This document shows, piece after piece, positions 8,830 to 17,374 of a stretch of 64,000 nucleotides of DNA. Made by a program: the position numbers and the translations under genes. Positions within the stretch are counted from its first letter, which is position 1. Every line of letters starts with the position of its first letter. This stretch comes from Oscillospiraceae bacterium (GTDB lineage Bacteria; Bacillota; Clostridia; Oscillospirales; Oscillospiraceae): assembly GCA_910575815.1 (NCBI GenBank), contig CAJTFN010000019.1, positions 1-64,000 on the forward strand, read 5' to 3'. The notes beneath the pieces are model-generated. The model worked only from the letters and a program-made list of their open reading frames with translations, was not told the origin of the DNA and ran no database searches.

Positions 8830-10215
8830 ATGGCTGGAAATCAGGGGTCCGCGGCGCGGAGGGAACCGCCCCGCCGCCGCCCGGAGCCGCAGCGGCGGCC
8901 GGTAAAGCGAAAGCCCGCCCAGAGCCAGCAGCGGCCTCAGAGCCGCCGGCCCTCTCAGGCCCGTCAAAGCGTGGTTGTGCCCTTCCCCGCCCCCCAGCGG
9001 CGGCCCCGCCGCCGTCCCATGAGCCGGGAGGAGGCCCAGCGGCGTCAGGAGATCCGCCTGCGCCAACAGGCCAAGGAGGAGGAGAGCCGGGAGCTGGCCA
9101 AGGGGCCGATCGATTTGCCCTTCTGCCTGCTGGTGCTGCTGCTGACGGCCATCGGGCTGGTGATGCTGCTGTCCGCCAGTTTCCCCTCGGCCTACTATAC
9201 CACCAAGAAGAACGACCCCACTTACTACTTCGTCCGGCAGGCCATCTTCGCCGTCATGGGCGTGGCCGCCATGCTGCTGATCAGCAAGATCAACTATCAG
9301 CGCTTCCGGGGCATTGGAAAGACGCTTCTGTATGTATCCATCGTCCTTTTGATTTTGGTCATCATTCCGGGCAACCCCCTGGCGGTTACCCGGAACAACG
9401 CCACCCGGTGGCTGGGCATCGGAGAACTGCTGACCATCCAGCCCTCGGAAATCGCCAAGATGGCCATCGTCATCTACTTCTCCGAGAGCATCTCCAAAAA
9501 GAAGGACCAAATGCGCTCCTTCCGCTACGGTATCCTGCCCTATGCCCTGATTTTGGTTCTCACGGCGGGACTGGTGGCCGTGGAGCCCCATCTCTCCGGC
9601 GCGGTTCTGATTCTGGGCGTGGGCGCGGCGCTGATGCTGGTGGGCGGTATCAACTGGGCCTGGGTGCTTGGCGCTATGGGCGCGGCGGCCGCTTTCCTAT
9701 ACTTTGCGTTATTTGTGGTGGGGTACAACACCTCTCGTATTCAATTTTGGCTGAATCCCTGGGCGGACGCGCAGAACAAGGGCTATCAGCTCTCCCAGAG
9801 CCTCATCACCATCGGCTCCGGGGGCCTTCTGGGTGTGGGCCTTGGAAAGAGCGGGCAGAAGTTCCTGTTCCTTCCGGAGGAGCACAACGACTTCATTTTC
9901 GCCATCATCTGTGAGGAGCTGGGTCTGATTGGGGCCACCATCATTATGCTGCTCTTCGCGGCGCTGATTCTTCGGGGGTATTGGATTGCCCTCCACACCC
10001 GGCACCGTTTCGGAAGCCTGATGGTCATCGGGGTGACGACGCTGGTGGCCATGCAGACCTTTCTGAATATCGCCGTGGTGACGGGGCTTTTGCCCACCAC
10101 GGGCATCTCACTGCCCTTCTTCAGCTACGGCGGCACGGCGCTGTGTATTCAGCTGGCGGAGATGGGGCTCGTGCTGTCGGTGTCCCGGCAGATGCGGCCG
10201 ACAAAGGCCGGCTAG
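8830..10215 (+). CDS. ftsW: SEDS peptidoglycan polymerase FtsW
   Basis: A 461-residue SEDS-family glycosyltransferase that polymerises septal glycan from lipid II and partners with the class B PBP at 3569. The first ~90 residues are an unusual Arg/Pro/Gln-rich cytoplasmic extension. About ten membrane spans follow, with SEDS signatures such as ATRWLGIGELLTIQPSEIAK and the C-terminal PTTGISLPFFSYGGTA. ATG 8830 follows AAGGAGGG. FtsW rather than RodA is inferred from the cluster. The basic tail could contact nucleic acid or other division proteins. Confidence 0.93.
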   Translation: MAGNQGSAARREPPRRRPEPQRRPVKRKPAQSQQRPQSRRPSQARQSVVVPFPAPQRRPRRRPMSREEAQRRQEIRLRQQAKEEESRELAKGPIDLPFCLLVLLLTAIGLVMLLSASFPSAYYTTKKNDPTYYFVRQAIFAVMGVAAMLLISKINYQRFRGIGKTLLYVSIVLLILVIIPGNPLAVTRNNATRWLGIGELLTIQPSEIAKMAIVIYFSESISKKKDQMRSFRYGILPYALILVLTAGLVAVEPHLSGAVLILGVGAALMLVGGINWAWVLGAMGAAAAFLYFALFVVGYNTSRIQFWLNPWADAQNKGYQLSQSLITIGSGGLLGVGLGKSGQKFLFLPEEHNDFIFAIICEELGLIGATIIMLLFAALILRGYWIALHTRHRFGSLMVIGVTTLVAMQTFLNIAVVTGLLPTTGISLPFFSYGGTALCIQLAEMGLVLSVSRQMRPTKAG

Positions 10216-10386
10216 GCCGGTCTTTCGCAAAGAGGGGACTTCATCCTCTTTCGATGCGTCCGCCGGAGGCGGAACGTCGGGAATCAGGGGTGCCTTGGCC
10301 CCTTCCTCGTAAAAGTTCCCGGTGCGGGACGCCGTGAATTTATGCACGGGTGTCCGGGGGATTTGAATTTGCTTTTGTAGGGGGGA

Positions 10387-11529
10387 TTGAAGTTGGCGAG
10401 ACCTTTGGAGCGGGTGCTCTTTACCTGCGGGGGAACCGCGGGGCATGTGAATCCCGCCATTGCCTTGGCCCAGTTAACATTGGAGCGAAATCCCCAGGCG
10501 CGGATTCTGTTCGTCGGCGCGGAGCGGGGATTGGAAAAAGACCTGGTTCCAAAGGCGGGGTATGATTTTACGACGGTGCATATTTCCAGCTTTCACCGCT
10601 CCTTTAAGCCTGCAGAAATTAAGCACAACCTGATTTCCGTGGGGAACCTGCTCCGGGCGCCCGGGGAGGCCCGGGCCATTCTTCGGGCCTTTCGGCCTGA
10701 GGCTGTGGTGGGGACCGGAGGCTATGCCAGCTACCCCTTGGTGAAGGCCGCCGCCCGGGCGGGGATTCCCACGGCGGTACATGAGTCCAATATGGTTCCG
10801 GGGTTGACCACCCAAATGCTGGAAAATTATTCCGGACGGATTATGGTGGGCTTCGAGTCCTGCCGGAAGCACTACCGGAGGCCGGAAAAAGTGGTGGTCA
10901 CGGGCACGCCGGTGCGGAGCGACTTCTTCGCCATGACGAAGGCGGAGGCGAAGAAACGCTTGGGCGTGGACGATGGCCGGCCACTGCTGGTCTCTTTCTG
11001 GGGGTCCCTGGGGGCTTCGGGCATGAACCGCCAGATGGCGGACTTCCTGACCCTGGAGGCCGGAAGGGAGCCTTTCCACCATATCCACGGCGCGGGAAAG
11101 CAGGATTATCCCATGGTGCTGGAGGCCCTGCGGGAAAAGGGCGTCCGGCTGGAGGATCATCCGGCCCTTCGGGTTCGGGAGTATATTTACGACATGGCCC
11201 CGGTGATGCGGGCGGCGGACCTGGTGATCTGCCGGGCGGGAGCTTCCACCATCAGCGAGCTCACCGCCCTGGGAACGCCAGCTTTGATGGTTCCCTCCCC
11301 TTATGTCACAAACAACCACCAGGAGAAGAACGCCCGGGCCCTGGAGGAGGCCGGCGGGGTCGCGGTACTGACGGAGATGGAGTGTTCCGGGCAGACCCTC
11401 TTTCAGGCGGCCTGTGCCATTCTCCACGATGAGGCCCGCCGGAGAAAGATGGAGGAGGCCATGGCCGCCCTGGGCATCCGGGACGCGGCGGAGCGGATTT
11501 ATCAGACCGTGTTGGAGCTGCAAAAGTAA
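10387..11529 (+). CDS. murG: UDP-GlcNAc:lipid I N-acetylglucosaminyltransferase MurG
   Basis: A 380-residue GT-B glycosyltransferase that converts lipid I to lipid II at the inner membrane face. The N-terminal glycine loop (CGGTAGHVNPAI) and the C-terminal donor site (CRAGASTISELTALGTPALMVPSP) are clear. No ATG precedes the conserved N-terminus. TTG 10387 is the likely start, with AGGGGGG immediately upstream; GTG 10414 would remove the first beta strand. Confidence 0.93.
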   Translation: MKLARPLERVLFTCGGTAGHVNPAIALAQLTLERNPQARILFVGAERGLEKDLVPKAGYDFTTVHISSFHRSFKPAEIKHNLISVGNLLRAPGEARAILRAFRPEAVVGTGGYASYPLVKAAARAGIPTAVHESNMVPGLTTQMLENYSGRIMVGFESCRKHYRRPEKVVVTGTPVRSDFFAMTKAEAKKRLGVDDGRPLLVSFWGSLGASGMNRQMADFLTLEAGREPFHHIHGAGKQDYPMVLEALREKGVRLEDHPALRVREYIYDMAPVMRAADLVICRAGASTISELTALGTPALMVPSPYVTNNHQEKNARALEEAGGVAVLTEMECSGQTLFQAACAILHDEARRRKMEEAMAALGIRDAAERIYQTVLELQK

Positions 11530-11592
11530 CCAGAGGAGTCTTCCGCCCATAGGATGGAGCGTTACACCATTCTTTGAGCGGAGGGGACGGAA

Positions 11593-12864
11593 ATGAGTCA
11601 GTTGATCATCAGAGGCGGAAGCCGCCTGGAGGGCGAGACGGACATTCAGGGAGCAAAAAACAGCGTACTGCCCATTTTGGCGGCCACGCTGCTAACAGCG
11701 GACCAGGTGGAGCTGCGGGGCTGCCCCCGGCTGCGGGACGTGGACGCCTCGGCGCGCATTTTGCGGGCCCTGGGCTGCGAGGCCCGCTGGGAGGGGGAGA
11801 ACACCCTCCTGGTGGATACCCGGCAGGTACAAGGCTGTGCCGTCTCGGACCAGCTGTGCAGGGAAATGCGGTCCTCCGCCATCTTTCTGGGGGCCATTTT
11901 GGCCCGGTGCGGACAGGCGGAGCTCAGCTACCCCGGCGGCTGCGAGCTGGGGCCAAGACCCATCGACCTCCATCTCTCCGGCCTGCGGGAGCTGGGGGCG
12001 GAAATCAGCGACGCCGGAGGTGTCCTCCGCTGCCGGGCCTCCCGGCTTTGCGGGCGGGAGATTGTGCTGAGCCTGCCCTCGGTGGGGGCCACAGAGAACC
12101 TGATGCTGACGGCTTGCGGCGCGTCCGGGATCACAACCATTGCCAACGCCGCCCGGGAGCCGGAGATCGTGGACCTTCAGGATTTCCTCACCGCCTGCGG
12201 CGCCAGAGTTTTTGGCGCGGGAACCTCCACGGTCACCGTGGAGGGCGGGAGGCCACTCCATGGCTGTACTTACACCGTCATGCCGGATCGGATTGTGGCG
12301 GCTACTTATCTCTGCGCCGCGGCCTCCGCCGGAGGCGAGGTGTTCCTCCGCCGCGCCAGGGAGGAGCATTTATCCACCGTCACCGCCGTTCTGCGGGAGG
12401 CAGGGTGCCGGGTGTGCTCCGGCAGGGGCGGCATTGCCTGTACCCGGGAGGGAGGACTGTCGGCGGTCCGGCCGGTGCGGACAGCGCCCTATCCCGGTTT
12501 CCCGACAGACGCCCAGGCCATTCTCATGGCGGCGCTGCTGAAAAGCCGGGGGGCCACGGTGTTCGAGGAGAACATGTTTGAAAACCGCTACCGTCACGTA
12601 GACGAGCTGACCCGGATGGGAGCCAGCATCCGGGTCTCCGGCCGGGCGGCGGTGGTGTCCGGCGTACGGAGCCTCCGGGGCGCGCCGGTGCGCTGCACAG
12701 ACCTTCGGGGCGGGGCGGCGCTGTGTGTGGCGGCCCTGGCGGCGGAGGGAGAGACCCTGGTGTCCGAGTTGTGCCATATTGACCGGGGCTACGAGGACTT
12801 GGTGCGGGACCTCCGGGCGCTGGGGGCGAACATTGCCCGGGAGGAGGCGGAGCTTCCGGCGTAG
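11593..12864 (+). CDS. murA: UDP-N-acetylglucosamine 1-carboxyvinyltransferase
   Basis: A 423-residue enolpyruvyl transferase for the first committed step of peptidoglycan synthesis (PEP + UDP-GlcNAc). It has the KNSVLPIL substrate motif at residues 22-29 and the catalytic cysteine at 117 in GGCELGPRP, so it should be fosfomycin-sensitive by this residue. Two inverted alpha/beta domains span the full family length. ATG 11593 follows GGAGGGG. It is placed between murG and divIB, as in several Clostridia. Confidence 0.95.
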   Translation: MSQLIIRGGSRLEGETDIQGAKNSVLPILAATLLTADQVELRGCPRLRDVDASARILRALGCEARWEGENTLLVDTRQVQGCAVSDQLCREMRSSAIFLGAILARCGQAELSYPGGCELGPRPIDLHLSGLRELGAEISDAGGVLRCRASRLCGREIVLSLPSVGATENLMLTACGASGITTIANAAREPEIVDLQDFLTACGARVFGAGTSTVTVEGGRPLHGCTYTVMPDRIVAATYLCAAASAGGEVFLRRAREEHLSTVTAVLREAGCRVCSGRGGIACTREGGLSAVRPVRTAPYPGFPTDAQAILMAALLKSRGATVFEENMFENRYRHVDELTRMGASIRVSGRAAVVSGVRSLRGAPVRCTDLRGGAALCVAALAAEGETLVSELCHIDRGYEDLVRDLRALGANIAREEAELPA

Positions 12865-13136
12865 AGAGAATCGAAAGACTCCGGCCGGTGGGGAAGCGGA
12901 GGCGCTTTCCCCCGGACCGGCGAAGTTAGAACCCATCCATTTGCGAAAAGCGCGGGCTGTGTTTTCTTCGAAGGGGCACGGCCCTCCGGATGTGCGTTGG
13001 CGCATAGGCGCGGAGAAGGGTGCCCGGAATGAGGACGCCTGGGCGGCCTCCCGCAGCGGCGTCCGTTGCGGCTTTCATAAATTGTTTTTCATTTTGGAAA
13101 TGTTTCGACGATAAAAGACGGAATTGGAGCGGGACC

Positions 13137-13910
13137 ATGGCGAGACGGAAACATTCTAAGCGGCGCAGAGGCAGGGGAGGTTTCGGCTTCCTCTATAAGC
13201 TGTTGTCCGTGCTGCTGATCTGCGCCGCCATTCTCGTGGCCATGACCCTCTTTTTCCGGGTGGACGAGATCGTTGTCACCGGGCAGAAGCGCTATACGGC
13301 GGAGGAGATCCGGGCGGCCTCCGGCGTGGAGCTGGGCTCCAACCTCTATGTGCTGAACAAGTACGACATCGTCCGGGCCATTCTGGGGCAGCTGCCCTAC
13401 ATTGAGGACATCCGCATCAACCGCAAATTGCCGGATACGCTGCTTATTGAGGTCCACGAGAGCGGGCGGCCCTTCGCCCTGGTGCAGGAGGGCAGCGCGT
13501 GGCTGGTCAGCAGCGGCGGCAAAATTGTGGAACAGCTGCCGGAGAAAGAGACGGGGCAGTATGGGCGTATCTCCGGCTGCGAGCTGCTGGCCCCCTCGGT
13601 GGGAACGAACATTGCCCTGGCCACGGAGTACGCCGCCCAGGAGACCAGCCTTCTGGCGCTGCTGGAGGCGCTGGACGCCGCGGGGCTGACGGAGAATGTG
13701 GACGGCATCCGGATGGACGACCTCTCCTGTATAAACATGGACTACATCGGCCGCTTCACGGTGCGCATGGACTATGGGGCGGATTACGACTTCGAGCTGA
13801 AAAAGCTGACAAAGACTCTGGAGAGCGACAAAATTCAAAGCAACATGACCGGCACCATCGATTTGCGGCTGGACAGCGAGCGAATTTATCTCATACAGAA
13901 TGTGCGCTGA
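13137..13910 (+). CDS. divIB: Cell division protein DivIB/FtsQ
   Basis: A 257-residue bitopic protein. A very basic N-terminus (ARRKHSKRRRGRGG) is followed by one membrane span (~18-40) and a POTRA domain (VDEIVVTGQKRYTAEEIRAA) then the beta domain. FtsQ/DivIB forms the FtsL-DivIB-DivIC complex that licenses septal wall synthesis. ATG 13137 is preceded by GGAGCGGG and gives the expected short cytoplasmic tail. The preceding 272 bases (12865-13136) show no gene. Confidence 0.9.
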   Translation: MARRKHSKRRRGRGGFGFLYKLLSVLLICAAILVAMTLFFRVDEIVVTGQKRYTAEEIRAASGVELGSNLYVLNKYDIVRAILGQLPYIEDIRINRKLPDTLLIEVHESGRPFALVQEGSAWLVSSGGKIVEQLPEKETGQYGRISGCELLAPSVGTNIALATEYAAQETSLLALLEALDAAGLTENVDGIRMDDLSCINMDYIGRFTVRMDYGADYDFELKKLTKTLESDKIQSNMTGTIDLRLDSERIYLIQNVR

Positions 13911-13953
13911 GCCGGGTTTTTTTCAGAATTTGCGTCGAAACGCAACAAGGCAC

Positions 13954-13982
13954 TTGACCAAAGCGAAAAAGTGGCATACAAT
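13954..13982 (+). promoter_or_regulatory. Sigma-A promoter of ftsZ
   Basis: TTGACC (13954-13959), a 17-base spacer and TACAAT (13977-13982) lie 152 bases before ftsZ. This implies ftsZ has its own strong promoter as well as read-through. Confidence 0.8.
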
Positions 13983-14134
13983 AAGGAAAAGCCTTGCAGG
14001 TGAAAGAAATTGGAAAACATCCCCGGGAAACACCCTGGGAGGCGTTGATAATAAATTGCGATCCTTTCCGGCGGGAGAGGAGCTTCCCCGAGGGTCCGGG
14101 GGAGCCGTACAAATGATAGCAGGAGGCAGGCACT

Positions 14135-15253
<1,119 letters not shown>

Positions 15254-15294
15254 CCGCCGGGAACGCTGGCCGGTAAAACTGAAAATTTCTGGAG

Positions 15295-15327
15295 GACCCT
15301 GGAGGCGATTGCCTCCGGGGTCTTTTT
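15295..15327 (+). terminator. Intrinsic terminator after ftsZ
   Basis: A 12-base stem (GACCCTGGAGGC with GCCTCCGGGGTC, one G-T pair) and a GATT loop are followed by TTTTT. It closes the dcw transcript. Confidence 0.9.
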
Positions 15328-15655
15328 CGCGCCCTGGGAATCTGGAACAGGCAAGCGCCGCCATGGAGAGGCTGCCGCTTTTTGCTTGTGGTGAATTCGC
15401 GGTTTCCGCAAATGATATAGCCAGCGCGGTTGAAAAGGCAAAATTGCGCCGTTTCAGCCGGCGGGCCGAAAGCCTGCCGCCGTGGAAAGCACGGGCGCGT
15501 TCGAAAGGAAGGCGTGGTCGCCTTGCGGCGCCGCGGGACGGGAATGGGAACGCCGGCGGCGTTTTTTGGAAGGCGGGCTTTTCGGGCCCGCCGGGAGTTT
15601 GGAACGGCGCTTCGCGGGTTCGTGGCGCCGGGAGTGATTGAAAGGGGTGATTTTT
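15328..15655. other. Gene-free spacer before spoIVB
   Basis: 328 GC-rich bases without a supported gene. The spoIVB promoter should be here, and a sporulation sigma factor (sigma-G type) would be expected, but no pair of boxes is convincing. Confidence 0.4.
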
Positions 15656-16657
15656 TTGTATGGACCTTCAAAATACGCAAAGCGGGCGTTTGGCGCCGGG
15701 ATGGCGCTGGCGCTGGCGTGCCTGCTGTGGGCCAGCCCTGTGAGGGCGGCGGAGCCCCGCATGCTGGTCCCGGTGGGACACACGGTAGGCGTGAAGCTGT
15801 TTTCCCGGGGGATACTGGTGGTGAAGCTCACCGACGGCGGCACGCCGGCCAGGGAGTGCGGACTCCGTACCGGCGACGTGATCGTCAAATGCGGAGGGGA
15901 CACGGTAACCTCCACGGAGCAGTTTCAGTCGCTGCTGCAAAAGAGCGGCGGCGAGGCCGCGGACCTGCAAATTGACCGGAATGGCGGCAGTGTGACTTTG
16001 TCGGTGGAGCCCTCCCGGAATGACGAGGGGGTTTTCTGCATTGGCGCTTGGGTCAGGGACAGCATGGCGGGAATTGGTACGATGACTTACTATGACCCGG
16101 CCAGTGGGGCCTTTGGCGCTCTGGGCCACGGCATCACGGATACGGACACGGCGCAGCTGATGCCCTTCTCCAACGGCTCCATCTTGCCCTCCACCGTCAA
16201 AGCGGTGAAAAGAGGGGAGGCGGGCTCCGCCGGGGAGCTGCGGGGAGATTTTGACCTGACCCGGGATTTGGGGCCGCTGTACGCGAATACCGGCAGCGGT
16301 GTGTTTGGAACGCTGGAAACGGTTCCGGAGGGCCAGGCTGTGCCTTTGGGGATGGCCTTGCCGGGGGAAGCGGTGATTCTGGCCAATGTCCAGGGAGACG
16401 AAGTACGGGAGTACGGCATCGAAATTTTGAGAGTGGCCTCCGGCGCGGCGGATGGCAGGGATCTGGTGTTGGAGGTTACGGATCCGGCGCTGCTGGAGAT
16501 TACGGGAGGAATTGTACAGGGAATGTCGGGTTCCCCGATTCTCCAAAATGGCCGGATTGTGGGAGCGGTAACCCATGTGCTGCTCAATGATCCTACCAAA
16601 GGTTATGGAATTTTGATCGATCATATGCTGGAAGCCGCTGGTAATGGCGTAAGCTAA
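15656..16657 (+). CDS. spoIVB: SpoIVB-type signalling serine peptidase
   Basis: A 333-residue S55 peptidase. In sporulating Firmicutes it is secreted by the forespore and triggers pro-sigma-K processing through SpoIVFA. A signal/anchor segment (~16-33) precedes a PDZ domain (~55-125, LRTGDVIVKCGGD) and the peptidase domain with His158 (GALGHGITD) and Ser291 (GMSGSP). The start is unusual: AAAGGGGTGA at 15641-15650 points to TTG 15656; another TTG at 15638 lies before this site. In Bacillus spo0A follows spoIVB, but here a receiver-only gene does. Confidence 0.92.
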   Translation: MYGPSKYAKRAFGAGMALALACLLWASPVRAAEPRMLVPVGHTVGVKLFSRGILVVKLTDGGTPARECGLRTGDVIVKCGGDTVTSTEQFQSLLQKSGGEAADLQIDRNGGSVTLSVEPSRNDEGVFCIGAWVRDSMAGIGTMTYYDPASGAFGALGHGITDTDTAQLMPFSNGSILPSTVKAVKRGEAGSAGELRGDFDLTRDLGPLYANTGSGVFGTLETVPEGQAVPLGMALPGEAVILANVQGDEVREYGIEILRVASGAADGRDLVLEVTDPALLEITGGIVQGMSGSPILQNGRIVGAVTHVLLNDPTKGYGILIDHMLEAAGNGVS

Positions 16658-16671
16658 TTTCCTGTGATAAA

Positions 16672-16710
16672 AGCGCCCACTTGGGCTGGTGTATCCAGTG
16701 GGCGCTTTCC
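16672..16710 (+). terminator. Terminator after spoIVB
   Basis: The AGCGCCCACT / AGTGGGCGCT stem (about 10 base pairs) is followed by TTCCTCTT. Confidence 0.8.
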
Positions 16711-16910
16711 TCTTATCCCCTTGACGGATAGATAAGATATGTGATGTCAACAATGGGAGCCGCGGGAGTCCGCTCCCATAAGTGACGCGATACGGAACGC
16801 ACCATCCGCTTTTTACAGTTTTCCCCAGACACTGTCCGAAGAATTTTTTTATCTATTGAAAATTCCCTAAAAGCCTTCGCCTCCAGTCCTTCCAAAGCGG
16901 AAATAGAGGC

Positions 16911-16939
16911 TTGATTTTCCCGTAATTATCATTTAGAAT
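16911..16939 (+). promoter_or_regulatory. Sigma-A promoter of the two-component operon
   Basis: TTGATT (16911-16916), a 17-base spacer and TAGAAT (16934-16939) lie 72 bases before the receiver gene. The rest of 16711-16910 shows no feature. Confidence 0.7.
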
Positions 16940-16947
16940 AGGCTCCG

Positions 16948-16963
16948 TAGGGCCATGGCCCTA
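16948..16963. promoter_or_regulatory. 16-base palindrome at the transcription start
   Basis: TAGGGCCATGGCCCTA is a perfect dyad starting 8 bases after the -10 box. The position suits a repressor operator. No known regulator motif is recognised. Confidence 0.5.
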
Positions 16964-17011
16964 GGGGGTGGATTCAAACGCCCTTCCGTAGCATAACAGG
17001 GAGGCAGTCAC

Positions 17012-17374
17012 ATGAAAAAACATATCTTAGTAGTCGATGACGACAACATGAATCTGGCGAGGACGAAGATCATTTTAGGAAAGGACTACCATGTGATTCT
17101 GGCGGATTCGGGGATTGAAGCGCTGATGAAACTGAAGAATGAGAAGGCCGATATGGTTCTTCTGGATATTGATATGCCGGGAATGAACGGGATTGAGACC
17201 TTTGAGCGCATGAAAGAGTTTGCCCCGGATATCCCTGTGATCTTCCTGACGGCGTCGGGCCTGGAGGAGGACGTGCACAACGCCATCAAGCTGGGAGCGG
17301 CCAACTATCTGAAAAAGCCCTACCATCCCCAGGAGCTGATCAAACGGGTCACACAGGAGTTTGAAAAAGCATGA
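17012..17374 (+). CDS. Single-domain response regulator (receiver only)
   Basis: A 120-residue CheY-like protein. Acidic residues D10/D11, the phospho-acceptor D52 (LLDIDMPGMNG), T80 in FLTAS and K102 (KKPY) form a complete receiver, but no output domain follows. It probably works by protein contact or as a phosphate relay or sink for the hybrid kinase whose ATG overlaps its stop (ATGA at 17371-17374). ATG 17012 has GGGAGG upstream. Confidence 0.92.
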   Translation: MKKHILVVDDDNMNLARTKIILGKDYHVILADSGIEALMKLKNEKADMVLLDIDMPGMNGIETFERMKEFAPDIPVIFLTASGLEEDVHNAIKLGAANYLKKPYHPQELIKRVTQEFEKA

